A DNA stretch of 11,726 nt from Desulfocapsa sp. (GTDB lineage: Bacteria; Desulfobacterota; Desulfobulbia; Desulfobulbales; Desulfocapsaceae): NCBI GenBank assembly GCA_029934815.1, contig JAOZLM010000040.1:1-11726 (forward strand), read 5' to 3'. This document shows positions 1-7,385 of the stretch, in pieces. A program made the translations under genes and the position numbers. The notes beneath the pieces are model-generated. The model was not told the origin of the DNA, ran no database searches, and saw only the letters and a list, made by a program, of their open reading frames with translations. The first letter of the stretch is position 1, and each line of letters begins with the position of its first letter.

Positions 1-1512
1 CGTTTTGGCGCTTTTGATTATATCCAAAAACCTGTGGAGAAAGACCAGCTCCTCAAAACCAGCCGACTGGCACTGCAGCAATACCACTTACAGAAAGAAA
101 AAGTAAAAGCAGAAGAAGGCAGGGAACGGTATCGCAGCTACCTTGATGCTTTATTTCGCAGTGTCTCCGATGCTATTCTGACAATTGATGATGACATGAC
201 TATCGTCAAGATGAACCAGGCAGCCCGGTCATTATTCAGCTCAATAAATCCTGCGATCCAGGAGCAGGCAAACCTGACCACTGTTTGCCCTGGAGAAAGT
301 GACTGTTTTTTTAAAAATGATACTGAAAAAGTATTACGCTCAGGCGTTGAAATAACAGAACAACGAATCGAATTTACAAGCAGCACAGGAAAACAAAAAG
401 TTGTCAGCCTCTGCGTTTCACCATTGGATGATGGGCGAGGCGGTACCCATGGAGTGGTTATAGTTATCCGTGATATGACTGTCATCATGCCTCAGGTAGA
501 AGGAAAACAGCGTTCAACCTTTCACAGGATGATCGGATCAAGTGTCATCATGCAGAGTGTTTACACCATGATCGAGAATGTCGGCAGGGTTGATTCTGCT
601 GTTCTCATAACAGGTGAAAGCGGGACAGGAAAAGAACTTGCCACAGAAGCACTCCATCTTGAAAGCCACAGAAAACACAGGCCACTTGTAAAAGTTGACT
701 GTACAGCTATCCCGGAAAACCTTCTTGAAAGTGAGCTTTTTGGCCATAAAAAAGGCTCATTTACCGGAGCTGACGAAGATCGTATGGGTCGAATTCTTCA
801 GGCGGATGGCGGAACACTTTTTCTCGATGAAATCGGAGATATTTCCTCCATGATGCAGTTACGGCTGTTACGTTTCCTGCAGGAAAAAACTTTTTATCCT
901 GTAGGTCGTGATACCGCAATCCAGGTTGATGTAAGAGTAATTGCAGCCACCAATGTAAATTTGCGTGAGCAGGTTCAAAAAGGAACATTCAGGGAAGATC
1001 TTTATTTTCGTCTTCGTGTTATTGATATTATTCTTCCTCCTTTACGCGAACGAAACGGCGACACAATTCTCCTTGCCAAACATTTTTTAAATCACTATGC
1101 CAGCCAGATGGGAAAGCCAATAACCGGGATCTCAGAACAGGCCATGGACGCTCTCTCTGCATATCACTGGCCGGGAAATATTCGAGAACTCGAACATGTC
1201 ATCGAACGTGCCGCTGTTCTTTGTAATGACAGCACGATCTCGACAGAATTCCTGCCTGTGGAAATTCTTTATCCTCAGGAACATAGTCACCTGACTACTA
1301 CTCAGGTTCAGGAAGCGACCATTCCCGAGAATGAACCACAATTTACCCCACAATATTTTCATGCTGACAACCAGAAGAACTCTATTATTGCAGCTCTGAA
1401 AAAGAGTGGTGGCAACAAGGCCAAAGCAGCCCGCCTGCTAAACATTGATCGCTCCACCCTGTATCGAAAGTTAAAAGAACTGCAAATAGACCTGAACTCC
1501 CTCGACCTATAA
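1..1512 (+). CDS. Sigma54-dependent response regulator with PAS domain (5'-truncated by window edge)
   Basis: This is the C-terminal 503 residues of an NtrC-family enhancer-binding regulator that activates sigma54 RNA polymerase. The frame is open from base 1, and residues 1-20 (RFGAFDYIQKPVEKDQL) are the end of a receiver domain with its conserved Lys-Pro, so the true start lies upstream. A short coiled linker is followed by a PAS domain at about 48-160, which contains a small Cys pair (CPGESDC, about 96-102). The AAA+ domain has Walker A GESGTGKE (205-212), the sigma54-contact loop GSFTGA (252-257; GAFTGA is more usual), Walker B FLDEIGD (274-280) and the FREDLYFRL motif. A Fis-type helix-turn-helix occupies about 460-492 (NKAKAARLLNIDRSTLYRKL). 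The gene sits immediately upstream of a control region with a sigma54 promoter and palindromic sites, so it plausibly drives that operon and its two look-alikes. Its cognate kinase is not in the window. The domain call is secure; the targets are inferred. Confidence 0.96.
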   Translation, partial: RFGAFDYIQKPVEKDQLLKTSRLALQQYHLQKEKVKAEEGRERYRSYLDALFRSVSDAILTIDDDMTIVKMNQAARSLFSSINPAIQEQANLTTVCPGESDCFFKNDTEKVLRSGVEITEQRIEFTSSTGKQKVVSLCVSPLDDGRGGTHGVVIVIRDMTVIMPQVEGKQRSTFHRMIGSSVIMQSVYTMIENVGRVDSAVLITGESGTGKELATEALHLESHRKHRPLVKVDCTAIPENLLESELFGHKKGSFTGADEDRMGRILQADGGTLFLDEIGDISSMMQLRLLRFLQEKTFYPVGRDTAIQVDVRVIAATNVNLREQVQKGTFREDLYFRLRVIDIILPPLRERNGDTILLAKHFLNHYASQMGKPITGISEQAMDALSAYHWPGNIRELEHVIERAAVLCNDSTISTEFLPVEILYPQEHSHLTTTQVQEATIPENEPQFTPQYFHADNQKNSIIAALKKSGGNKAKAARLLNIDRSTLYRKLKELQIDLNSLDL

Positions 1513-1521
1513 CCACCCTAC

Positions 1522-1551
1522 GCCACACTTCTGCCGTATCAGAAGTGTGGC
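1522..1551. repeat. Perfect 12-bp inverted repeat, probable regulator-binding site
   Basis: The arms GCCACACTTCTG (1522-1533) and CAGAAGTGTGGC (1540-1551) are perfect reverse complements around a 6-base spacer. The repeat starts 9 bases after the regulator's stop codon. No T-tract follows, so a classical intrinsic terminator is unlikely. Each arm contains ACACTTCTG, which is also the core of the site at 1556-1573 and of the sites upstream of 9253. A paired upstream activating sequence is therefore the better reading, although in RNA it would also form a strong hairpin that could protect the 3' end of the regulator mRNA. Confidence 0.75.
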
Positions 1552-1555
1552 ATAT

Positions 1556-1573
1556 CGCAACACTTCTGTAGCG
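1556..1573. promoter_or_regulatory. Palindromic upstream activating site (copy A)
   Basis: CGCAACACTTCTGTAGCG reads as CGC-A-ACA-CTTC-TGT-A-GCG: two half-sites of dyad symmetry around a 4-base centre, with one mismatched pair. It is centred about 115 bp upstream of the -24 element at 1680, a normal enhancer distance for a sigma54 activator. The 13 bases GCAACACTTCTGT recur exactly at 9045-9057. Binding by the regulator ending at 1512 is inference. Confidence 0.65.
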
Positions 1574-1678
1574 AACATTCCTCTTCCATAGTTCCCTCTT
1601 TTTTGCTATTATTACAAAAGCTACCACATCCTACTGTTATAACGACTATTAAGTAAATCATTAATAGCTTTTCAAGAT

Positions 1679-1695
1679 AGGCACCATATGTGCAA
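1679..1695 (+). promoter_or_regulatory. Sigma54 (-24/-12) promoter of the 1743-8819 operon
   Basis: AGGCAC at 1679-1684, five bases, then GTGCAA at 1690-1695 gives the invariant GG (1680-1681) and GC (1692-1693) with exactly 10 bases between them. The family consensus is TGGCAC-N5-TTGCWA. Transcription would begin near 1705, about 38 bases before the ATG at 1743. Upstream palindromic sites supply the expected enhancers. Confidence 0.75.
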
Positions 1696-1742
1696 TGTCT
1701 AAAATTAAAGTGGATAAGTAGCCTAACCATGAAGGAGAACAG

Positions 1743-2621
1743 ATGCAGCGGTTCCCAACAACAACAGATGAATTTAAAGAACGGTTTCCTAACGAAGAAA
1801 CTAGTCTGCAATTCCTCTTTGCAAAACGCTGGCCCAAGGGTTTTGAATGTTCTTACTGCAACTGGCTGAACCCTGAACAACTTCCCGCTAAAACCATAAT
1901 CTGTGGTCACTGCGGCCATCCGACATCGGTTACTTCAAATACTATTATGCATGGCACTAAAAAGCCTTTGTCTGAATGGCTTCTCTGTATCTGGTGGTTT
2001 GCGGTTAGTGAGGAAGGGCATAGTGCAAAAGATCTGCAACGCTTATTAAAACTCTCCAGTTATCAGACTGCCTGGACCTGGCTGCAGAAGCTAAGAATGG
2101 CCATGGCCTCCTCTGACAACAAACAATGCAGGGATACAGTAGAGATTGCCACTGCATCTATTTTTCTGGGCGGAGAAGAAAAAAATAACGCAAATATAAT
2201 TGCTGCTTCCGAAATCATTCAGCCTGCAGGTATTACCGGCAGAATTAAAATGAAAACAATTACAGAAATCATTCCTGAGCTTATTCAAAATTTCCTGAAC
2301 ACCCACATCCTGCAAGGATCTTCGCTGATTCTCCCTGAGCTTGATGCCTTCAGCACTGTATCCAGGAACAACTTTATCACCATAAATAGTGCCATTGTTG
2401 ATCGCAGTGAACAAGTCATCAAAAGTTTTGAAATATGGCTCAACAAAATCCATCGCGGTGGAGTTGTCGCCAAACATTTGCAGCTCTATCTCGATGAATT
2501 CTGTTTTCGCAGTAATGCCGCAATGCTCCACGATACCGAGGCTGTTTTTGAGCTTCTGCTGAATGGAGTGATTCATAACAAATCGATGTCTTACAAAAGT
2601 TTAACCTCTAAAGAGCGGTAA
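1743..2621 (+). CDS. Degenerate IS1595/ISXO2-type transposase-like zinc-ribbon protein (probably domesticated)
   Basis: The 292-residue product has the N-terminal layout of IS1595-family transposases: a zinc ribbon (C36-x2-C39 and C54-x2-C57), then SVTSNTIMHGTKKPLSEW, a helical segment with the usual SYQTAW-type motif (106-111), and near the C-terminus IHRGGVVAKHLQLYLDEF (236-253), close to the family's HH-x-VSPKHLQ-x-YLDEF signature. Where active members carry VEVDETYIGG, this protein reads VEIATASIFLGG (133-144), so the first catalytic Asp and the following Glu are missing. D201 could be the second acidic residue but lacks the normal DGW context. Start: AAGGAG at 1732-1737 lies 5 bases before the ATG. 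The gene opens a sigma54-controlled operon and ends 10 bases before ftsH; no terminal repeats or target duplication flank it. A retained DNA- or protein-binding role is plausible but unproven. The family call is likely, the function unknown. Confidence 0.8.
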   Translation: MQRFPTTTDEFKERFPNEETSLQFLFAKRWPKGFECSYCNWLNPEQLPAKTIICGHCGHPTSVTSNTIMHGTKKPLSEWLLCIWWFAVSEEGHSAKDLQRLLKLSSYQTAWTWLQKLRMAMASSDNKQCRDTVEIATASIFLGGEEKNNANIIAASEIIQPAGITGRIKMKTITEIIPELIQNFLNTHILQGSSLILPELDAFSTVSRNNFITINSAIVDRSEQVIKSFEIWLNKIHRGGVVAKHLQLYLDEFCFRSNAAMLHDTEAVFELLLNGVIHNKSMSYKSLTSKER

Positions 2622-2631
2622 GGAGTAAACA

Positions 2632-4449
2632 ATGTCTCAAATTCAAACAGGATTACTCGTACTGCTCCTGACTTTCCTTGGCGTGGTTGGATACAATATA
2701 TATGAAAACGAAACAACTCCGGAAGAACGCTCTTACAGTGAATTCGTTAACTTACTTGAACAAGACAAAATAAAATCGGTTCATTTAAAAGGCGGAGAAA
2801 TCACAGCGGAAGACACCCTCACGCATTCTTTTAGCACTTATGCACCTGACGTTGCTTCTCTTATGCCTCTCTTAAAAGATAAAAAAATCACCGTTACTGC
2901 TGAATCAGCTGCTGAAAGCTGGGGCGGGTCTATGAAAGCAATGCTGCCAATATTCTTAATTCTTGGCGGCTATCTGATTTTCAGTAGAAACCAACAGGGC
3001 CCAAAGGCCGATTTTGGCAAAGGTAAAGGAAAAGGATTTCACCCCAAAGAGAAGATAAATGTCAGTTTTAATGATGTTGCAGGTATCAGCGAAGCTCGTC
3101 TCGAACTCTCTGAAGTTGTAGATTCGTTGACCAATCCCGAGAAATTCTCAGTCCTTGGTGGATACATTCCAAAAGGTATTCTTTTGGAAGGCCCTCCGGG
3201 AACAGGAAAAACATTGCTGGCGAAAGCAATTGCCGGTGAAGCGTCCGTCCCTTTTTATTCAATTGGCGGCTCTGACTTTGTTGAAATGTTTGTTGGTGTT
3301 GGCGCATCACGAGTCCGTGATCTTTTCACAGAGGCCAAGAAAAATGCGCCATGTATCATCTTCATCGATGAAATTGATGCAATCGGCGGTAAGCGAAGTG
3401 GTGGAAACGCCAGTGGATCAAATGACGAACGGGAACAAACCCTCAATGCCCTCCTCGTTGAAATGGATGGTTTTGATTCTGATGAAACCGTAATCATTAT
3501 AGCAGCCACAAACAGACCTGACATGCTCGATCCTGCACTGCTCAGACCCGGCAGATTTGACCGCCAGGTGACCATTGCACTTCCGGATGTGAAAGGACGA
3601 AGAAAGATACTTGAAGTACATGCAAAAAAGATAGTTCTGGCTCGCGGCACAGATATGTCAACGATTGCAAGAGGAATCCCAGGATTCAGCGGCGCAGAAA
3701 TCGCCAACCTTGTGAATGAAGCAGCTCTAATGGCAGCACGCAAAAATAAAACAGCAGTAGACAGCGGTGATTTTGAAGATGCTAAAGACAAGATAAGCCT
3801 TGGTCTTGAACGCAAAAACCTTGTGATCAATGAAAAAGACAGAAGAATCACGGCTTATCATGAAGCAGGCCATGCAATCACAGCAAAGCTTCTTCCTGAT
3901 ACTGACCCTGTTCATAAAATCACCATCATCCCTCGTGGACGTGCACTGGGCCTCACACAACAAGTACCACTTGATGACAAATACACCTATTCACGAGACT
4001 ATCTGATAAACCGCATAAAGATATTAATGGGCGGACGTGTCGCGGAAGAGATCATTTTTAATCACCAGACTACCGGCGCCAGCAATGACATCGTTTCTGC
4101 AACTGATATCGCATCTCGTTTTGTCTGTGAGTTTGGCATGAGTGAAGCCATAGGGCCCATCGCCTATTCACAGGAGCAGGATGGACATTTAGGCAGCACA
4201 TCATCTTCAAAAGCGTACAGCGAGAAGACTGCCGAACAAATTGATCAGGAAATCAAAAATCTGATAGGGCAGTGCTACAAGGAAACATACGACATGCTCG
4301 AAGTGAACAATAAATTCCTGCATAAGCTTGCGGAAGCACTGCTGGTTAACGAGACTGTAGATGGCGAGGAATTTGAAATCGTACACCAATGTTTTTTAAA
4401 CGACAAAAAAATAGAAGAAAATATACGAAACAAGCAAAAGGAGGGATAA
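2632..4449 (+). CDS. ftsH: FtsH-type membrane AAA+ zinc metalloprotease
   Basis: This 605-residue ATP-dependent protease degrades misassembled membrane proteins and selected soluble regulators; it works as a hexamer in the inner membrane. Two membrane spans (about 7-23 and 102-118) enclose a periplasmic domain. A Lys/Gly-rich linker leads to the AAA+ module: Walker A GPPGTGKT (187-194), pore loop MFVGVG (219-224), Walker B IIFIDEID (242-249) and arginine-finger region RPGRFDR (305-311). The protease domain has HEAGH (410-414) and a probable third zinc ligand at D486 in TTGASND. All key residues are present and the length is near normal, so it should be active. AAGGAG at 2620-2625 overlaps the preceding stop codon, indicating tight coupling to the transposase-like gene. 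Its position in a sigma54-controlled electron-transfer operon suggests a specialised copy rather than the housekeeping one, which is usually found with other partners; that is inference. Confidence 0.95.
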   Translation: MSQIQTGLLVLLLTFLGVVGYNIYENETTPEERSYSEFVNLLEQDKIKSVHLKGGEITAEDTLTHSFSTYAPDVASLMPLLKDKKITVTAESAAESWGGSMKAMLPIFLILGGYLIFSRNQQGPKADFGKGKGKGFHPKEKINVSFNDVAGISEARLELSEVVDSLTNPEKFSVLGGYIPKGILLEGPPGTGKTLLAKAIAGEASVPFYSIGGSDFVEMFVGVGASRVRDLFTEAKKNAPCIIFIDEIDAIGGKRSGGNASGSNDEREQTLNALLVEMDGFDSDETVIIIAATNRPDMLDPALLRPGRFDRQVTIALPDVKGRRKILEVHAKKIVLARGTDMSTIARGIPGFSGAEIANLVNEAALMAARKNKTAVDSGDFEDAKDKISLGLERKNLVINEKDRRITAYHEAGHAITAKLLPDTDPVHKITIIPRGRALGLTQQVPLDDKYTYSRDYLINRIKILMGGRVAEEIIFNHQTTGASNDIVSATDIASRFVCEFGMSEAIGPIAYSQEQDGHLGSTSSSKAYSEKTAEQIDQEIKNLIGQCYKETYDMLEVNNKFLHKLAEALLVNETVDGEEFEIVHQCFLNDKKIEENIRNKQKEG

Positions 4450-4509
4450 ACCAAAAAGTACCACATTGATTTTTCAGAATTTAACTGAATGTTTTACAAG
4501 GAGGAGAAA

Positions 4510-5043
4510 ATGCAAACACGGAAAAAATTTATGCGAACGGCACTGGCCCTGACTACAGGCACAATACTGTTTGCACCCATACATCTCTCAGCAATGGACG
4601 CATCAGATGCACCGGAATCGGTGACCATTGATTCAATGGCTAAACTGTATGCCCCTGTTGAGTTTGATCATCTTATGCATACCGAATATGCAAGCTGTGA
4701 GGAATGTCACCATCACACAACTGGTGTTCAGGTAGCTGACCCGAATTGTCTGAGATGCCACGCAAACACACCAGAAGCTGATGAAGTGAGCTGTGTTGGA
4801 TGTCACGCTGCAGATCGATTTGATGACAAATATCTGGCAACACTGGATGATCCAACAATATACCACATCGACAAGCCCGGATTAAAGGGAGCGTATCATC
4901 TGAACTGTATCGGTTGTCATGTAATCATCGACGGCCCGACAGGTTGTCAGGATTGTCATGCGATGACAGAGGCTGGGGAAAAGCGGTTCAACACGGGAAA
5001 ACATGCTCCGGCAGGTGGAAACACATCTGGCGCGCATCATTGA
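4510..5043 (+). CDS. Periplasmic five-heme c-type cytochrome
   Basis: The 177-residue precursor has a signal peptide (basic MQTRKKFMR, hydrophobic about 9-27) and five CXXCH heme-attachment motifs: CEECH (63-67), CLRCH (80-84), CVGCH (95-99), CIGCH (133-137) and CQDCH (146-150). The arrangement resembles class III (c3-like) cytochromes, which usually have four hemes. Spare histidines near 54-57 and 67-69 and at the C-terminus could be distal ligands. The start at 4510 is preferred over the in-frame ATG at 4489, because AAGGAGGA at 4498-4505 lies between them and the later start gives a clean signal peptide. The gene lies 60 bases after ftsH and 34 bases before the Fe-S subunit. It probably exchanges electrons with that subunit in the periplasm. 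The heme count is read directly; the partner and direction of flow are inferred. Confidence 0.93.
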   Translation: MQTRKKFMRTALALTTGTILFAPIHLSAMDASDAPESVTIDSMAKLYAPVEFDHLMHTEYASCEECHHHTTGVQVADPNCLRCHANTPEADEVSCVGCHAADRFDDKYLATLDDPTIYHIDKPGLKGAYHLNCIGCHVIIDGPTGCQDCHAMTEAGEKRFNTGKHAPAGGNTSGAHH

Positions 5044-5077
5044 CCAGCTTCCGGTAACCAGTCTAAGAGAGGACATT

Positions 5078-6040
5078 ATGAAAAAACTTAATCGAAGAAG
5101 TTTTATAAAAGGCGGCCTGGCGACAACAGCTGCTGCCGCGGTTTTAAAAGAAACGAAAAGTGAAGCCTCCGGCGATTTCGATAACTATCCCGAAGGAATG
5201 GGCGTAATTGTTGACCTTACCCGCTGTGTGGGTTGCAGGTCTTGTGAAGCTGCTTGTAATAAAGAACAGGGTCTACCTGAACCGGCAGTCCCATTTGATG
5301 ACTTTTCAGTATTTGACATCATACACCACGGTGAAAAACGACGTACCGATGAAACAGCCTATACAATCGTCAATCGTTACGATCCACCTGAAATTGATCA
5401 TCCATTATTTAGAAAAATCCAGTGTAACCACTGTAATGAGCCTGCATGTCTCACATCATGTTTTGTTAATGCTTACACAAAGACTCCGGAAGGCGCAGTT
5501 ATTTATAACGCATCGGTTTGTGTTGGTTGCAGAACCTGTATGATTGCATGTCCATTCTATATTCCAACATTTAAATACTCCAGTGCTTTCACTCCGAGGA
5601 TCATGAAATGTATCTTCTGTTATGACACTCGCCTTAAAAACGGAAAGCCACCTGCATGTGTTGAAGCCTGTCCACAGGAAGCATTAACCTTTGGTAAACG
5701 TAGAGACGTTTTAAAAATTGGAAAACAACGCATCCGTGAAACTCCGGGTAAATACGTTGATCATATTTATGGTGAGCATGAGGTAGGCGGTACCGCCTGG
5801 ATGTATCTCTCAAGTGTACCATTCGACAAAGTCGGTTTTGATACACACGTACCAAAAGAGCCTATTATCAACTCTGTTAAAGAATTTCTTGCCATGGTTC
5901 CTATGGTTCTTACCATCTGGCCTGGCCTTTTTGTAGGTTTCCATTTACTTGCCACACGTAAAGACAAGATACAGGAACTTGAGAAAGAAAAAGAATTGAG
6001 AAAACTGAAAGAAAATGATGAGAAGGAGGAGCAGGTATGA
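5078..6040 (+). CDS. HybA/DsrO-like Tat-exported 4x[4Fe-4S] ferredoxin subunit with C-terminal anchor
   Basis: This 320-residue electron-transfer subunit starts with a twin-arginine signal (NRRSFIKGG, 5-13), so it should be exported folded. Sixteen cysteines form four [4Fe-4S] sites: CVGCRSCEAAC (50-60), CNHCNEPACLTSC (116-128), CVGCRTCMIAC (148-158), and C178/C181 with C194/C198. A single hydrophobic helix at about 270-291 and a charged tail follow, as in HybA of hydrogenase 2, anchoring the protein to the periplasmic face. The start at 5078 is supported by AGAGAGGA at 5066-5073 and by the Tat motif; an in-frame ATG at 5003 would overlap the cytochrome gene and bury the signal. The last codons overlap the next gene (ATGA, 6037-6040), a sign of translational coupling. 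Likely role: passing electrons between the quinone-reactive membrane subunit and the cytochrome. No hydrogenase or molybdenum subunit is nearby. Confidence 0.94.
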   Translation: MKKLNRRSFIKGGLATTAAAAVLKETKSEASGDFDNYPEGMGVIVDLTRCVGCRSCEAACNKEQGLPEPAVPFDDFSVFDIIHHGEKRRTDETAYTIVNRYDPPEIDHPLFRKIQCNHCNEPACLTSCFVNAYTKTPEGAVIYNASVCVGCRTCMIACPFYIPTFKYSSAFTPRIMKCIFCYDTRLKNGKPPACVEACPQEALTFGKRRDVLKIGKQRIRETPGKYVDHIYGEHEVGGTAWMYLSSVPFDKVGFDTHVPKEPIINSVKEFLAMVPMVLTIWPGLFVGFHLLATRKDKIQELEKEKELRKLKENDEKEEQV

Positions 6041-7290
6041 GACTCTTTTCTAAAGATAGACCTGAAATTCCAATTGTAAACCATACAAAAGAAGATGGAT
6101 CCGCATGGACCATTAAAGAAAAATTATTGTTGGGACTCTCTGTTACAGAATATAAAAAACAGTTTTTCAGAAACCCTGTAAACTGGTTTATGATTATGAT
6201 TTTTGCCATTGGCGTTCCCCTTATCCTTGGCCGTTACGCTTTTGGTCTTGGCTGGGTTACCCATGCATCAAATGATTACCCCTGGGGTCTGTTCCTGGGA
6301 TTTGGACTCTTTGGTATGGTTCCTCTGTCGGCATCGGGCTTTATGCTTGGTACAACAGTAGAACTTTTTGGCAGAAAAGATTTTCATTCAATCGAACGGC
6401 TTGCACTGCTTAACGGTCTCCTTGGTTACTTCTTTGCAGTTCTGTTTCTTGAGATTGATCTTGGTATGCCATGGCGTCTGCCCTATCCTATGTTCGTATC
6501 CTTAGGACCTGCTGCTGTATTGTTCCTTGTTGCCTGGCATGTTGCGACCTATCTTTCTGTACAGGTTGCTGAAGTGCTGCCTGCTCTTTTTGAGTGGATG
6601 GGATGGCTCAAGGGAAAACGTATTATAAGAAAATATGTTCTTGGTCTCACTGTTGCTGGTATTATCCTGTCGACACTGCATCAGGGCGCTTTAGGTGCCT
6701 TATTCACTTACGCACCCGCAAAAGTACACCCACTATGGTTATCAACAAACTTTCAATGGTTACATTTCTTTGTTTCATCCATTTTTGGCGGACTTTCCAT
6801 GGTAATTATTGCATCCACCCTGATCAAGAATTTTATGGGCTGGCGTTGTGATGAAGAGTTCAAAGCCAATCTTGATTACGTAACTGTTGGAATGGCAAAA
6901 GGTGCGTCCCTTGCAATGATCACTTATCTGGTTATTAAACTTGTAGCTGTTGCTCATGATCAGGAATGGACCTATCTCTTAACAGGATGGGGAAGTTACT
7001 ACATGCTTGAACTCGGTGTAGCAGTTGTACTGCCGATGTTTATGTTTGCCTTTGGCGTCAGAAACAACTGGGTAACACTTATCAGATTTGGTGCCTTTAT
7101 AGCGGCAATCGGAATCATCTGGAACCGTTTGAATACTTCTCTGGTATGCTATAACTGGCAGATGTATCAAGAGATTCCACACTGGAAGGAAGTATGGATC
7201 ACAGTAACAATTTACGCTCTCTACTTCTTAACCTACCGGTTCATCGTCTATCGCTTGCCCATCGTGTATGAATGGAAAGGTGAGAGATAA
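6037..7290 (+). CDS. NrfD/HybB-like integral membrane quinone-interacting subunit
   Basis: The 417-residue polytopic protein has about ten hydrophobic spans beginning near residue 50 and ending near 405. Its length and motifs, such as STLHQGALG (212-219 and following), match the HybB branch of the NrfD family, whose members move electrons between the quinone pool and a periplasmic Fe-S partner without heme. It is preceded by AAGGAGG (6023-6029), and its ATG overlaps the stop of the HybA-like gene by four bases, so the two almost certainly form a membrane complex. With the pentaheme cytochrome, the unit would be cytochrome - ferredoxin - quinone/quinol. Direction and partner are unknown because there is no catalytic subunit here. 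It could also be called a DsrP-like subunit, but the C-terminally anchored partner favours the HybAB type. Confidence 0.93.
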   Translation: MRLFSKDRPEIPIVNHTKEDGSAWTIKEKLLLGLSVTEYKKQFFRNPVNWFMIMIFAIGVPLILGRYAFGLGWVTHASNDYPWGLFLGFGLFGMVPLSASGFMLGTTVELFGRKDFHSIERLALLNGLLGYFFAVLFLEIDLGMPWRLPYPMFVSLGPAAVLFLVAWHVATYLSVQVAEVLPALFEWMGWLKGKRIIRKYVLGLTVAGIILSTLHQGALGALFTYAPAKVHPLWLSTNFQWLHFFVSSIFGGLSMVIIASTLIKNFMGWRCDEEFKANLDYVTVGMAKGASLAMITYLVIKLVAVAHDQEWTYLLTGWGSYYMLELGVAVVLPMFMFAFGVRNNWVTLIRFGAFIAAIGIIWNRLNTSLVCYNWQMYQEIPHWKEVWITVTIYALYFLTYRFIVYRLPIVYEWKGER

Positions 7291-7315
7291 TAACTGAGCT
7301 CTACCCCCTAACCCG

Positions 7316-7349
7316 GTTCGGGATCCTGATTAGAAATGGGATCCCGGAC
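7316..7349 (+). other. Intra-operon stem-loop between the NrfD-like and kinase-like genes
   Basis: GTTCGGGATCC (7316-7326) pairs with GGATCCCGGAC (7339-7349) over 11 positions with one G-U pair, leaving a 12-base loop. No run of T follows, so it is not a typical terminator. It lies in the 95-base gap between the NrfD-like stop (7290) and the kinase-like start (7386). It could mark an mRNA processing or stability boundary that lowers expression of the last gene. Confidence 0.55.
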
Positions 7350-7385
7350 TGCTTCTTAACCGTACCAGACTCAAAGGGAGAACAA

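Noticed and set aside
1522..1551. Intrinsic terminator of the response regulator gene
   Set aside because: The stem is strong but no T-tract follows, and the arms match the regulon core motif.
2091..2576. 161-codon minus-strand frame opposite the transposase-like gene
   Set aside because: The plus-strand frame has recognisable family motifs, promoter and ribosome site; the antisense frame has none.
1513..2631. Active insertion sequence around the transposase-like gene
   Set aside because: No terminal inverted repeats or target duplication are visible at the gene boundaries, the catalytic Asp is missing and the gene is tightly joined to ftsH.
3255..3851. Long open frame on the minus strand, opposite ftsH
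   Set aside because: It lies entirely antisense to well-conserved AAA+ motifs, has no ribosome site and reads as low-complexity Ser/Arg/Leu; it is a shadow of ftsH.
4489..4509. Earlier ATG for the five-heme cytochrome
   Set aside because: The strong ribosome site AAGGAGGA lies after it, and the start at 4510 gives a normal signal peptide.
5003..5077. Earlier ATG for the HybA-like subunit
   Set aside because: It would overlap the cytochrome gene and place about 25 residues before the Tat signal; the ribosome site before 5078 fits better.
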